Shown: positions 9,661-23,654, counted from the first letter of the stretch. The stretch is DNA of 64,000 nt from Psettodes erumei (GCA_016785225.1 JAFBJZ010000957.1:33501-97500), one strand, 5' to 3'. Notes: generated by a model not told the origin, from the letters alone. Translations and numbers: made by a program.

Positions 9661-11591
9661 GTCGGACCTCTGACACTCGTCGCTCTTCTCTCTGTTTACT
9701 CTCCGACTAAAACACTTTGCTGTCGCTCATCTGTTTTCTCCAGCGCTGCCTCACGGGTCCGCACGGTTCCCTCGGACCGAGACGTGACCCGGGATCCTCG
9801 GGAATGTCTTTGTCCGGTTCTGGTTCTGTCCTCACGAGCTATGGGTCTGTTTGGGCTCTAACTGGTCCCGGCCTGTTTTTTGGACCAGGCTTCAGGTGAT
9901 GACTCGATTTTTAAAATTATGTTACACACTTTAAGTTCAAGACGGTTCTAATCAGGTTCTGATCAGGTTCTGATCAGGTGGTCACATACGAATGAATCCA
10001 AATAACATCATCAGCTGTTCTGACGTTGATGCTGCTGCTGCATTTAAACAAATTGTTCTGAAACGTGACAAGCTGAAAAATAAACTCTGGAACAAACATC
10101 CAGCATATCCCATCAATCAGTGAATCTGATTGGCTCCGTCTGATTGCCCCCCCCGGCCCCTCAGAGCAGGAAATGAGGGGGGGGGTAAAAGAGGAAACTT
10201 ATCTGTGGACGGCAGCAGACACAGGAGAGCAGGTTTTAACTCAGACTGCCATTTAAAGATTATCCTCCATGAGTCCGGATGCTGAAGTCCACAATGAGGA
10301 TCAGACCCAGTCCCGTGGTCTCCAGAGCGACGGATGCTGAACTCATCGCTGCTCGACATTTATCTTTAACGGCCAAACTCGCTCTGCTCCGACTCGGCAT
10401 GCTCAGAGGCCGAAGCTTTTTAAATGTCAGCTTGTTTATTTCTCTGTTTTAACCTTCGCACCAACGGAAGTTTCACTTTCAAGCCCGATTGTTTATTATT
10501 TTCCTTCTTGGGGAAAAATTCATTGGCTGTTTGAGGGTCTAAACGTTTTTGCAAACTCACGAAACTTTGAACACGTATTCGCCCTGGTGAAAACCTACGT
10601 ATTTTCTGTGTCGTGTACATGGGCAGGGCAAACTCCCCCCTCCCTTGTTGTAATCTGCTGTATCGTCCCCAGATGCACCGACAAATCTCCTGAAGCCATT
10701 TCCTAACCTACAGGAAGTCATTTTAATTTGAAAATGTTGTTTCCATTTCCAGACGTTGTATTTTAACGATCTCCTCCTCGAGATGTTATCATGAAAAGTC
10801 ATGAAAAGTGGCCATGAAGAAATAACGTCGTCCAGTCTGCACACACACTGGCTGGAAACAGGAAGTAAACACTGAAGGACGTTTATCTTTTGATTTACAC
10901 AATATCTTCACGGCCTTCTGTCGTGTTGTCTAACGCCACCTGCTGACAACAGGAAGTGAGTCTGAGCAGGAAACACTATAATACTACGGTTCACCTGCTT
11001 CAACATCAAGGCAACTTCCTTAAACTTCTCGTCGGTGAAGACCAACAATCTGACACTTCCACTGTTCCACATGAAATACGTGAATATTCAGAGTCTGCAG
11101 AGTAAAACAGATCTGAAGACGGGTTCGTCTGAACGATAAACGACCCAGAACATGTGAGAATAAAACTCGTTCCGAATAAAACGTTCCATCAAATGTGTTG
11201 AGAACACGCTTTGTTCTTCTGCCAGTTTCACTGAAGCTCTCTTCACCTTTTCCTCCTCAGTCACATGTGACGTGTTCTTCTCTTGGATGTCGGCGTCTCC
11301 AGATGATGTGGAAGGAAGTGGTGAAAATCCAATAAATAAATTTCCACTTTTAAATCGTTGGCAGAGGAAGTTCAGATCACAGAGGAGTTTCAGAGCCAGG
11401 TAGCAATTAAAGCAGGGATGGACCGTGTGAAGGAAAGTTTAATTAACTCCTCAAGAGTGAGACCAGCTGGCCACGTGTGTGTGTGTGTGTGTGTGTGTGA
11501 GTGTGTGTGGGTGAACATCAGGTTCTGATTTGGTTCTTAACGTTCTGAACCACCCTCAGAGTGGAGACCTGAATTATACACAGAGCTGGAG

Positions 11592-11626
<35 letters not shown>

Positions 11627-12950
11627 GTGGAGGTTCATGGTCCAGGGTAGGACCTGTCCAGATCCAGGACTCCAGGTTTCGTTAACGAGTCACGCCCGAG
11701 GCTCAAGATGACGAGAGGTGAAACGTCCTCAGAGAAGAGCAGGTGAATGATGTCATGAAGAACCTGCAGACATCAGGCCATGTTCTCCATCATTTACAGA
11801 GGAACGTGGGGGAACCACGCTGCTGATCCTGCTCATGGTGAGGAGATAGGAGGCAGGTGTGTAATCACAGCCATGCTGACACACACACACACATTGATTG
11901 TCATGTTAATTTATTTGTTTTCATCTCAGCATGTTTCTCTTTTTCCAAATGTCTTATACTATACTACACTACTACTAGTACTACTACTACTACATACTAC
12001 CTACAGCATTACCCCCCCCCCCCGGGTAACAATGTCCCAATCCACTCTGACCAGATGAGCAGTTATCAGTTCAAAATATTTTTATTCCACCTAATCTGAC
12101 CCTTTTATCAGATTAACACAGATTTTCTCTCTCACTTTTGGCACGACACTGATTCTTAGTGACCGCTCCAACACTTTTCCTCCACCCGCCCCCACCGTGC
12201 CCCCCCCACACCGTGCCCCCCCCAGGTTAATGGCATCATGGAAATATAAACAGCTCAGTCTTGGGCTGGTTTTATGGATTTGAGAGCTCAAGCGTTTAAG
12301 CTGAGGACGCGATGACAGCAGATAACAGTCGGGAGTAAATCCGTCCAGCACGCAGGTACCGGATGAGTCCAGCGCTGATCTCAGATCTGATTTCAGAATT
12401 ATACCACAAAGCACATGGCATGTTCATGTCTGCCATGAAATCTCTGTATGTGAAAGAATCACGTGTTTTATGTCACATGACAAAAACATCCGTGTTTTTT
12501 TGTAAAAGTTAAAATATTTTTATTAAAAACTGAATCAGTTTAATCTATAGATTAAAAAAAAATTGTTTGATGTGTGAGTAACGTTGATTTGTGTCATGAT
12601 TTCAGTTCATGTTAAATTATTTGAGTCCTGATCACTGACTTCATATTCTATGAATCAGTTATAATTATTATTATTATTCACTTATTGTTTTATAACGTTT
12701 CCATTATTTTTACTTTGTGTGAGTCTCATGTTTACTGTGTGTAAACAGTAAAAACTTTTTCTGTCGTAAAGACAAACGATGTTTGGAACAACCAGGGGAT
12801 CCCATTAGCTCGAGCTGCCACCATGTTCCTCACGGCGGACCTTTAGTCCTCATCATCTCTGGCTAAGTGGCAGACCTGTGGGACCCCCCCATCGCCATCA
12901 CCGCCATCTGCACTCAGTCGCCTGCTGTGCAGCTCTGTAAACCCCCTCTG

Positions 12951-12984
<34 letters not shown>

Positions 12985-14131
12985 TGTGGGGGGGTCCAGC
13001 CCTGTATGTAAAGAAACTGAGCTTGACCCAGTTTTATTATGGGATGAATTATTTCTGTCCGTATCAGGTCTTTCATGCTTGAAGTCCAGGACCAGGACCA
13101 GGTCAGATGATGACACCGGGGTCACGGGGTAAATATTATCGTCTCTGATCCTCGGTCTGTTGATACAGTTGGGGTCAGAGACCAGCAGGATCAGGGACTC
13201 ATTAAACCTGAATGTGGATCAGACCGAGGAGGATTCTTCACCTGCTGAGAGACTGAAGCGGGATTATTTCAGCAGGAGTCTGATCCCGAAGGAAGAATTT
13301 TCATCTCTCAGATCAAACCTGCACAGCCTCAAACGCTTCTGCTCATGTAACGTATATGTTCTGGTTTATATCTCACACACACATACATTATACTGTAGGT
13401 TATACGATGTATGTGTTGTGTTGAATGTGTCCTGTAGGTGGAGCTCTTCTCCTCCTCTCTGTGTGTCAACCATCTGTCCTCCATCACCTCCTCCGTCCGT
13501 CTGTCTGCGGTGTCAACGCTCCTCCATCAGCTCTTTGTTTCTTCATATAAACACATTTCATGCTGGAAGAACAAAAACACTTCAGTGTTTTATTTTATTA
13601 CAGCTCAGAGTTTTTTGCATTTCACCACAAAATGAAGAACGTAAAGATAATGATGTAAAATCAAAGCAACAGTCAAATTCACCGGAGCCTTATAACCACA
13701 ACTATACATTTATAAATTATAATTTTTAAAACAAATTTATATTACGCTTTATTATTATTTTGATTTAAATCAAGGTTTGTATTTAAGCTTCAACTGCTGA
13801 TTTGTAACTAATTTATAATTTTGTCAGAATTTTATAAGAAAACATTTTGTGACTCTAAATCACAAACAAAACTCAAATCTAAATGATGAGATTTAGATTA
13901 AATCAAAATTATGAGCAGCTCCACTGAAACCACAGACAGTTTCAGGTTTACGTTGAGTTTACGTTTAAGTTCAGATCATAATTTTCAGTAAGAGTTTTTC
14001 TGCTAACTTTTCATAATTTGTTTTCTGGCAGACTTGGTCTTCCATACTCTGTCATGCTGCTGGTATGTCAGGCTGGTTACAGACTGTGGTTTGCTGCCGT
14101 CTCTCTGCATACCAACATGGGCGAGAGACCC
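9661..14131. other. Intergenic spacer with microsatellites
   Basis: No gene seen. GT tracts lie at about 11475-11498, 11595-11623 and 12953-12982, and a run of C at 12013-12024. AT-rich sequence fills 12470-12780 and 13630-13990. A CTCF-like motif on the minus strand (GTCAGCAGGTGGCG) lies at 10934-10947. CpG-poor throughout. Confidence 0.6.
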
Positions 14132-14560
<429 letters not shown>

Positions 14561-14799
14561 CTACGGGGGTGGAGGGTTTTTGTTTTCGGGGCACTCTCTC
14601 TCTCTCTCTTCTTTCCCAGCGTCCTCTGGGGGATGCAGCGAGCCAACAAACCCTCCTCCCTCCCTGGAACAGCTAATCCCTGAATCCAGTCCAACCACCA
14701 CAGTCTCTGAGCGCCCGCCGGGGACGAGTCAGGCTGCCAGGCGTGTCCTCATGTCAGAGTCACAGCGATTCAACCAGCAACATGTTGCTGAGATCAGAA

Positions 14800-15425
14800 C
14801 CACAGCAAAACAACTGGAAACATGTAACAGAGTCACAGCAAAACAACTGGAAACATGTAACAGAGTCACAGCAAAACAACTGGAAACATGTAACTGAGTC
14901 ACAGCGACTAAACTGGAAACATGTAACAGAGTCACAGCAAAACAATTGGAAACATGTAACAGAGTCACGGCGACTAAACTGGAAACATGTAACAGAGTCA
15001 CAGCGACTAAACTGGAAACATGTAACAGAGTCACAGCGACTAAACTGGAAACATGTAACAGAGTCACAGCAACTAAACTGGAAACATGTAACAGAGTCAC
15101 GGCGACTAAACTGGAAACATGTAACAGAGTCACAGCGACTAAACTGGAAACATGTAACAGAGTCACAGCGACTAAACTGGAAACATGTAACAGAGTCACA
15201 GCGACTAAACTGGAAACATGTAACTGAGTCACAGCGACTAAACTGGAAACATGTAACAGAGTCACAGCAAAACAACTGGAAAAATGCAACAGAGTCACAG
15301 TGACTAAACTGGAAACATGTAACAGAGTCACAGCGACTAAACTGGAAACATGTAACAGAGTCACAGCGACTAAACTGGAAACATGTAACAGAGTCACAGC
15401 GACTAAACTGGAAACATGTAACAGA
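14800..15425. repeat. 33-bp minisatellite, about 19 copies
   Basis: Tandem array with a strict 33-bp period; the invariant part is CTGGAAACATGTAACAGAGT. Monomers come in two main types, differing in the next segment (CACAGCGACTAAA or CACAGCAAAACAA), with the second type concentrated at the left end and once at 15257-15275. Because 33 is divisible by three, the array is open in several frames on both strands and yields spurious proteins of 170-220 residues. There are no spacers between units, so it is not a CRISPR array. Confidence 0.97.
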
Positions 15426-15439
15426 GTCTAACGGAGTAC

Positions 15440-15780
15440 CTTTGTTGAACCGGGGACGTTCTGATGTATCTGATCACCATATTGATCAGTGCAGCCCTGG
15501 GGAACTCCATGTGATTTTTGTACATTGAGATGCGTAACGACTGATGGGTGCATCCTCTAAAGAGGATTTAAACCAGTTCAGCACCACAGAGTCAACTGGT
15601 TTTGTTGTGGTCCAAGCAGGATGTGCCGAGTGCCTCTGCCCTGTCAGTACATCTCACAATTCTAAAAACATTTTATCAGCAGAGACCAGATATTCAAGTC
15701 TGGTGAAAGCTTCAGGTCTGGACTCCAGAACAACCGGGTTAGGGTCCGTTTCCAGGACAGAGGTCAGAGGACGAAACAAA
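15440..15780. mobile_element. Probable decayed LINE/L2-like retroelement fragment
   Basis: The segment around 15497-15545 (CCCTGGGGAACTCCATGTGA, then TTGTACATTGAGATGCGTAA) and GATTTAAACCAGTTCAGCAC near 15565 match, from memory, a widespread teleost interspersed repeat derived from a non-LTR element. The frame is broken and no complete reverse transcriptase is present. A weaker relative lies at about 36360-36400. Assignment rests on recall, not a search. Confidence 0.4.
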
Positions 15781-16312
15781 CTGGGGTGAAGTTCATGCCA
15801 GTGTCACAACAGATATTTGGATCAGACAGGATGAAGAAATTCAGTCTGCTCAAACTTCAGAAACAGATTATATATGCAGTAAAAATATACATTTTTATAT
15901 TCTGTATATGTACATATATAAAAAATGTATAGCTATTTATAACTTTTCTTCTTTTTTTAATAATGACTCGTCCAGGTCTGACCCTGTTCAATGCGCTAAC
16001 CTGTTTGACCTCTGACCTCCTGCAGCTGAGTGAGGATGAGGACATGTGACCTGTTGTTTAACTCAGTGCGTCGGGACAATATCACACGGTTGCTCTTCAA
16101 CAAGCCTCATCACAGGATCCGGTTTATGGACACACATTCATTATGTGATACTGTGTGACCTGAAACACACCGAGACCAATCACATCAGACGTCCACACTG
16201 ACCTCAGATCAGTCTTTATCCGCGAATACACAATGAGATTCTCAGCGAGAGGTTGAATTAGGCCGCGGACACACTGAGAGACATTAATGTACGTTTGTAG
16301 GGCGAGTGTTGT

Positions 16313-16318
<6 letters not shown>

Positions 16319-16357
<39 letters not shown>

Positions 16358-16390
16358 GGTGGGGTGGGGTGGGGGGGGTGGGGGGGGGTG
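16319..16390 (+). repeat. GT tract followed by G-quadruplex-prone G-run
   Basis: (GT)16 at 16319-16350 runs directly into GGGTGGGGGTGGGGTGGGGT and longer G-runs to 16390. Four or more G-tracts with single-T spacers make an intramolecular G-quadruplex very likely in vitro. Confidence 0.9.
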
Positions 16391-18363
16391 ATAGATACCA
16401 GATGTCTGCAGAGCTCAGTTCAGACCAAGAAGCCACTGGATTTAAAAAACACTTCGGGTCCAGTTACTTTTACTTTTCCAACAAGCACAGGACTAACAGT
16501 AACTAAGTAAATTTACTCAGACACTTGTACTTCATGTCCCAGGGAAGTACTGAGTATTTTATTTTCATAAAGATCCACAGTTACTCATAAATATGCGATT
16601 CTGTGATGATGCATTTTGCAGATTGAACTCCTGTTGTTCAGACGGTGGCTGGGTCTCTGGTTCTGAGGACCAGAACAATCCTGTTCTGAGTCCGGTTCTG
16701 TTCTGTTTCCTCTCGTGTCTCATTTAAACCTGTGTGCGTCCCGGATCACCTGGTCCAGGTGCGACAGAGACTCGGTGGGCGCCGGTGTAACCTGTGCACC
16801 GGGTTTAAAGTCTCATTTTTTACTTTGTGTTTATTTGTCTGTTTAATGTTGTTTGTTGTTTTCACTGTGAAACATGTCGCACAAACAAACGTCCGAACTG
16901 AAGACTGTGACTGCGTATTTACACATGAATTAGAAACGCTTCATCAGCAAAATGATTCATCTGACTTTTTAGTGACCAGTGAGTGAGTGTTTGTCACTGG
17001 GGAGTCAACCTAGACACACACACACACACACACACACACGTGAAGGTAAGAGTTACAGCTGTTCCTCTTTGTGCCACAGTGAAACTGATCTGAGGGGAAG
17101 TGTTGGAGCGTCAGGTCGCCTGGCGTTGCCACATCGCCGACAGTTTGAGTTACCTGCCAACGAACCGCGGGTGACGAAACCCGCTGAGTCTGCACTTCCA
17201 CCGCAGATCGTCTGAGTCAGACGCTGTTGCCCAACGAGCCGCTTCTTTACCCAGTTCTCCTTTCACACCAACAAGGTGAGAGGTGGACCGCCCAGACCAT
17301 TTCAGTAAACAGCAGGGACGCATACTCCAGTGATGGGAGTGGTACAAGTACAAGTACAAGGGTTCTGATGTGAGAGCAAAGGTCATCAAGTAAAATCTAT
17401 GAAGTACTTTCTGTTCCTGCACTTCAACAACACACGTGTGTTTAATGTCTACTCTGAAATTATACATTCAAACCATCACACAACACAAATGTGTGTACAG
17501 TTTTGTATGAAAACACACTGCTGTGTAAAGAAATGCTATAATGATGATTTCTGAATAAGATACAACATAAATGATGTACACATGTATGTCGTGTGTGAAA
17601 CAAACTTTGACAGGCTGAAGTGTGACCCCCTGAAACTGAAGCGGTGGCAGAACAAGATGCTGAAGCTCACAAAGACTGGAATGAGGATCAGCAAGCTGGC
17701 GGTGGCCTGCACGGTCCTTACTGTAAATATATGTAATATGTGTGTGAGATACGTGTACAGACAGTTGTGCGCCGCACGATGTGAGGACGGGCGTCGTTGT
17801 GTTTCTGAACACGACTTCATTGTGATGTTGCAGTGGAAATCTGGGGCAGCAGCAGAGTAAAGTGGAGATATTCAGTTTCATCCCAGAAATGTTGAGAAAC
17901 CTACGTGTGTAATCAAATTTTAAGTGGAATCTAATATGCACATATTGAATTGATCGGTCCATCTGTCTGCCGCTCGCTGCACTTCCTGTGGAGACGACTT
18001 CAAATGCAGACTTCAAATCTACTTTCAGATTTTAATGTGCGCAGAGTGGTGTTTGAGTGACAGGTGGAAACATGGTGGTGATCACAGGACGTTCAGTCTG
18101 CGAGCAGGAACGTGATCTCAGCGCGATGCCGTCCTCCTGTTGGAGGGTCCGGCGCTGAGCGGCGCCCTCCGACTCGTGTGCCGCGGCTCAGTTCGACGCA
18201 GAAACACACAGATTTAAAATGATGTGCGGTTTATTAAAACAGACTCAAGTTCAGGTTAAAACTGCGGAGCTGAAAATAAACATACATCACCACATGATCC
18301 GCTCGATAAAAATCAATTTCCCACCGCGGCTCCGTTCTGTTCTGCAGCCCGTTATAATTATAA

Positions 18364-18376
18364 TGAGTCACGTGAC
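18364..18376. promoter_or_regulatory. Composite AP-1 / CACGTG palindrome
   Basis: TGAGTCACGTGAC contains a perfect AP-1 site (TGAGTCA) overlapping the perfect palindrome GTCACGTGAC (18367-18376), which equals the CLEAR element bound by MiT/TFE bHLH-zip factors. Function is inferred. Confidence 0.4.
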
Positions 18377-18886
18377 CTGCGGCGTGAGTAATGATGGCGC
18401 CCAGAGCGTCGGGGTTACTGTACGGACACGCCGTGTCGGGAGAACAGGTGCGACTCGACCTGAACCAGATGAAACGAGTGTTTCCACAGCTGTAGAGAGG
18501 AAACGCTAACAACAGAAACCTTTCTTTGAGAAAGTGAAGCTGAAACTTCACAGCTGCAGCTTGTTCCTGTCTGATGAAGCCCATTTAAACCTTTTTCAGC
18601 CTGTGACCTTTGACCTCTGAGCTCGCTCACTTCAGTCTGCGGCTGGAAACAATTTCAGATCCTCGTGTTCACACCGAACCGACTCGCAATCAAGGACGAT
18701 TAACCACCGACAACTCATCTGTAACGTGTGCGGCGTCGCCTTCAGGCTGCGATGGTGATTACATCACAAAGAAATCTGTCAACGTTTCAGGGACACACAA
18801 ATACTGGGATGAAGCTTAACGCTTATGATGAAACATGAAGAATCTCACACACACATCGAGACTCTGGGTCACCCCTGAACCCTGCA

Positions 18887-19320
18887 GATGTCTGCAGATA
18901 TTTCAGCATCTGTGAAGATGTTTCAGTGTCTCTGCAGATGTTTCAGTGTCTCTGTAGATGTTTCAGTGTCTCTGCAGATGTTTGAGCATCTCTGCAGATG
19001 TTTCAGTGTCTCTGTAGATGTTTCAGCATCTCTGCAGATGTCTCTGCAGATGTTTCAGTGTCTCTGCAGATGTTTCAGCATCTCTGCAGATGTTTCAGTG
19101 TTTCTTCAGATGTTTCAGCATCTCTGCAGATGTTTCAGATGTCTCTGCAGATGTTTCAGCATCTCTGCAGATGTTACAGATGTCTCTGTAGATGTTTCAG
19201 TGTCTCTGCAGATGTTTCAGCATCTCTGCAGATGTTTCAGTGTCTCTTCAGATGTTTCAGCATCTCTGCAGATGTTTCAGATGTCTCTGCAGATGTTTCA
19301 GCGTCTCTGCAGATGTTTAT
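18887..19320. repeat. 20-bp minisatellite, about 20 copies
   Basis: Array of TTTCAGYRTCTCTGCAGATG-type units, with a few truncated or 21-bp units (for example near 19041 and 19136). Units alternate between GTGTC and GCATC variants. Most units carry one CAGATG E-box and one CTGCAG. It is open in two plus-strand frames, giving artificial repeat proteins. Confidence 0.96.
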
Positions 19321-22189
19321 CGGTGCAGATCAGTGTGTGGGTTGAACGTGTGAGGTCTCCACTTGTTCCTCTTCCTGGATTAAGATCATCAGCAGACACA
19401 CTGTAAATGTGAGAATTACGCCGGTTCGTTGTGATGCTGCTGTTCGTTGTTGTTGTTGTTGGTCTTATCCTCTTTTTGTTCCTATCACCTCCTGCCGTCC
19501 TTCTCTTCCTCCTCCTACTCCCCCGGTCCTGTATCTCCTCCTCAGGCGTAAACACACTGAAACAAAGAGCTCTGCTGGTTTTATTGTGCGTCTGCAGCCA
19601 CATCACAATGTTCACAGACACACAGGGTTAATCCAGCAGAAATAATCTGTACACAAAACATGAGCTCAATCTGACGCAGATCAGCAGCAGCTCGGGGTCT
19701 GAACTGAAGATGACCAAAGTTTCGCCTGTCTGTCACATTTTATATTTAAACACTGAATTAAAACCTGCAATCATTTCTTGTTATTGATCTGAGATTCACC
19801 CGAAAGAACCATTGATTATCAATAAAATTAAATGCATTTAAAAGACACAATGAAAATAAATGTGTTTGCTGTGAAATGAACAAATAAAACTAAGAATAAA
19901 AATGGTGTTCTCTCTAATATAAATCAGTGAATTTATTAATGCCCAGCTAATGAATTATTTTGTCATATTTCTACATGTTGTGTGTTTTATTTTGTGATTG
20001 GTTTGTTATGTTCTGACAGTTTCTGACTGGTCAGATACAAAACCAGTGGATTAAACATCTCGTGTATAAAGTATGTTGTTAATAAAAATTCTGCTTCTTC
20101 TTGTGTTAATGAAATATTCACGAGTTCTGTGTTTCACTTCCACCATCAATATTTCCGTTTTTGTGGTTTTCTCGGCGCAGCTGAAGTCTGATCTCAGATC
20201 AGCGTCCTCTTTGACACCATATTTACATCTGATTATCTGCACGCCTCCCTTGTTTCTTTGCTGGATTTGATGCTGAACTTCAGTCACACGTCTGATGAGT
20301 GTCAGCAGGCTGCTCTCAGATCAGATCTGTTCTGGATGTCGCTGCACATGCTGCTCTGATTCTGTCCTGATCAATCACCTTCTTGATGCGGCTGGTTTCA
20401 CAGGAACACACCTGGACCCCACTCAGCCAATCAGAGAAGGCGTCAGGTAAACTGGCTTCGTCTCCTCATCGTGATGATCCACGCTGCGACCTGATGTCTC
20501 TCATCTGCAGAGATGATACGGCTGGTTTTTAACTTGTCATGGTTTATATCATCAAACAGTCTAATCAATAATGATGATTGATTGATTGATGACCTGTCTC
20601 TTGGAAACGATGCTCCTGTCTCTAACTACCAGAATAATTTTCTTTTAGGTTCTAATGTTTTCTACTAACGTCCTGAGGACATGTTGACTTGATCTATCTG
20701 ACTACCTGATCAGATTGAACAACTCGTTATTGATCTTATTGATCTCTCAGTTAAATCTCCACCTGACTCCAGCGTCAGTCACCAGGTTCATGGTTCTGTT
20801 CAGACTCTAACAGAACCTGGTTAAGGTCAGGGAGGAGAAACATCTGGACAGCTGTTAGAAGCCTGAAGACGTTTGCAAACATCTGTAAACTGAGCTCACA
20901 TCAGGCTGCTGACGTGTTCACGTCTGTTGGATTCAAACATCTGTTCACAGGACGTCACTGATTGATTGATTGATTGATTGATTGACTTTGCTGATCATGT
21001 TACAGTGATATTATACACCTGACTCCGTCTGTCCAGGTGGGATCCTGCAGAAACCAAACACGTCTGTCTACATCTGCGTAGAGGCCAGACCTCCTCAGTC
21101 CCCCCCCACGCCAACCGTCACAAACATGTCATTGTGGGACGGCAGAGGGACGGACAGTTTGGTCACAGCTGTGTGGACGGCGCCGTAGGGAGGAGACGTG
21201 AAGAAGACGAGCTCTGTGTCGCGCTCAAAGTCTCCTCATGAGAGACGACGAATCAGAGACCAGTTGTTTTCAGAGGGACGACCCCCCCGGGACGGGAGTG
21301 TCTTCAGTCCGTGTCCCTCGGTCGTCCAGTGTAGATTTATTCAGTTATAACTTGAGAGGAGCCGACATGAAGATGTCATGTTAACATCACTCACGCGAGA
21401 ATAAAATTCAAGCAAAGAGTTTCAGTAAATGACCATCAGACCCCCCACCCCCCCGGGCACCCCCACTCCCCCCACCCCCCACCCCCCGGGCCCCCCCCCC
21501 AGTGGCCCCTGTCAGCAGTAATTGAGATGAACATCAGTTCACAGGGGGCGATCCCTCAGGCTGAGACCATGAAGTGATCCAGGATCAGATACGTGTGCAG
21601 CTTCTCCTGAAGCTTTTAATGTTTCCACATCACAAAGTCTCAGTGAACCATCCGACCCCCCGCCCCATCAGGCCCAGACCCCCACCCCAGCAGGCCCTGA
21701 CCTCCACCACACCAGGCCCAGACCCTAACAACTACATTACAACTTCATTTACTGTAGACAACTGTAGTATATTCTATACTATATTATATTATAATATAAA
21801 ACTAGTACATTCAGAATACTAGAGAGCTGATCAGTGGGCCGAGCCTGAACACCTGTGGCTCAGGAACAGAACAGGTGTTCAGGTCTCCTGTTGCATGTTT
21901 CAGTTTGGACTGATCTCAGACCATCTTCACTCATGTTGTCTCAGTTTTGATGAGTTATTAAACTAACTCTGTTCAGTCCGGCCCTGCAGCGGCATTAAGA
22001 GGATCCCCCCCCGCCCACTGTGACCCCCCCCTCCTCTGTGACCCACCCCCAGTGCATGCTGGGTAAACTGTACTCCCCCTGCACATCTCCTGCTCCTCAA
22101 ACAGCCTCCTCATTGTCATCCAGTCTCCCTCTCCATGAAGGAAAAGGAGATGTCCACAGGAGACAAACGTGTTTTTCAGCAGTGAACAG
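19321..22189. other. Intergenic spacer
   Basis: No gene seen. AT-rich at 19740-20100; (ATTG)n runs at 20577-20590 and 20960-20985; a C-rich run at 21441-21507. The 21826-21890 stretch resembles 3985-4060. Confidence 0.55.
21441..21507 (-). repeat. C-run cluster (G-quadruplex-prone on minus strand)
   Basis: Repeated runs of six to ten C separated by A, GGG or T. The minus strand has many G-tracts. Confidence 0.85.
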
Positions 22190-22400
22190 ATAAAGATTTG
22201 AACCTTGAGCCCCCGAGGAGGAGGCGATTTGGATGTGAAAAGAGACCGGGGGGGACAGAGGAGAAGTCGGGCGGTTATGAATGTGCGTTTGATTTCATAA
22301 AGCGACGGAGGGTCTGATCACACTGAGCTGCTTGTTGAGTGTCGTCCAGATGTGCCATCAATGCCGCCCTGTTCGCCTTGTTCCTGCCACACTGAGGCCC
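22190..22400. promoter_or_regulatory. Candidate conserved noncoding element
   Basis: Complex island with GGCGGTTATGAATGTGCGTT near 22270 and GATTTCATAAAGCGACGG near 22291, ending in a stretch rich in GCC. It sits between spacer and a minisatellite. Enhancer status is inferred. Confidence 0.3.
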
Positions 22401-22631
22401 TGATCTGCACCTCACCCCGGGGAGGGGGCGCGAGTCCTGGGGGCGGTGTCATGGATGTGAAGGGACGTCCAACGACTCTCAAGATAACGCTGCTGTCTGC
22501 AGCAACCGGGTACCTTTACTACTACTACTACCTCAGAGGTACTGCTACTTTACTGGGGTATATGCCCTTCCTGCTACTTCATGTTTTTACTGCACTACAT
22601 TCATCTGACAGCCACAGATTATATTGGATTT

Positions 22632-22868
22632 AGTCCTCAATCAGAGATTAAGTCAGACTCAGTTCTCAGTCACAGATTAAGTCAGACTCAGTTCTCAGTC
22701 ACAGATTAAATCAGATTCAGTCCTCAGTTACAGATTAAGTCAGACTCAGTTCTCAGTCACAGATTAAGTCAGACTCAGTCCTCAATCACAGATTAAGTCA
22801 GACTCAGTCCTCAGTTACATATTAAGTCAGACTCAGTCCTCAGTCACAGATTAAGTCAGACTCAGTGA
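22632..22868. repeat. 29-bp minisatellite, 8 copies
   Basis: Strict 29-bp period; each unit holds AGATTAAGTCAGACTCAGT with small substitutions (CAGTCACAG, CAGTTACAG or CAATCACAG variants). Immediately left (22515-22625) is a TACTACTACC/ACTTCATG stretch resembling a common teleost dispersed repeat. Confidence 0.95.
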
Positions 22869-23654
22869 GAAATTGGTAAGATTATGATTATACTGACAGT
22901 TTTTTCTTTTGGTTTTTAGGTGGTAATTTTACACACAGATCTTGTGGTAAAGAAGGTGGCCAGCTGGTTTGTTTGCTTGTTTGTTTGTTTGGCTGCAGCA
23001 GTGAACCGATGTCAGTATAAAACAAACATCTGGTTTGTTGTACATGTGAAGACACGTATAAACGCAGTATAAATACTGATACTGAAGACTCCACTTTTGT
23101 TTGGTGTCTCTTTGTGGATCTCGGACCTGGATTACCCCCCCCCCCCCCGCCCCCAGCTCCTGTGTGTCTCGGACTGAAGATGAGTGCACTCTGATAATCT
23201 TCATCCTGATGCAGACACCTGTCACAGCAGCAGAGTACATCCCATAATGTCTCTGTAAGCAGATTAGGTCGTCTAATGCAGGTATTTGAGGAATATTCAT
23301 GCAGCTAAGTGCTTATGTAACGTCTCAGAGCCTCCTGCCTTTTTGTTTGGTGTCTCCCACCCCCACCCTCAGTGAGGAGCCCCCAGGCCTTCACCCACAT
23401 CAAAGACAGGAAATATCTCTGTACACATACTGTACACACACATATATATATACGCATATATACACAGATACTGTACACACACACACGCTCTTGTTTGTGG
23501 GAGATAATCTGAAACACAACACATCGTTTACATCAGACACACATCTGTCCTCTGACCTGAATAAAGACACTGTTCAAATAACACACCTTTAACTGCTGTT
23601 GTGTTGTTGTTGTTGTTGTTGCTCATGTTTAATGTGTATTTCCGTGTTGATGTG
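22869..23654. other. Intergenic spacer
   Basis: No gene seen. Short repeats only: (GTTT)n near 22965-22990, a C-run at 23136-23151, TATACACA-type repeats at 23425-23485 and (GTT)n near 23600. Confidence 0.6.

Larger units (their letters stand above)
15785..18880. other. Intergenic spacer
   Basis: No gene seen. Includes AT-rich sequence near 15865-15960, a GT tract and G-run near 16319-16390, and a CA tract at 17013-17038. Open frames at about 17468-18016 (minus) and 17582-17860 (plus) overlap each other and show no recognisable domain. A GTCACGTGAC palindrome with an overlapping TGAGTCA lies at 18364-18376. Confidence 0.55.

Noticed and set aside
14729..15397. Long open frames on both strands (170-220 codons) with an 11-residue repeat
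   Set aside because: They are produced by the 33-bp minisatellite, whose unit length is divisible by three and lacks stops in several frames. No start context, splice sites or conserved domain.
14800..15425. CRISPR-like regular repeats
   Set aside because: Repeats are contiguous with no spacers, and the genome is eukaryotic.
17468..18016. 182-codon minus-strand frame and overlapping plus-strand frame
   Set aside because: Composition is spacer-like, the two frames overlap, and neither resembles a protein family.
18888..19406. Cys/Phe/Ser-rich repeat protein
   Set aside because: Translation of the 20-bp minisatellite.
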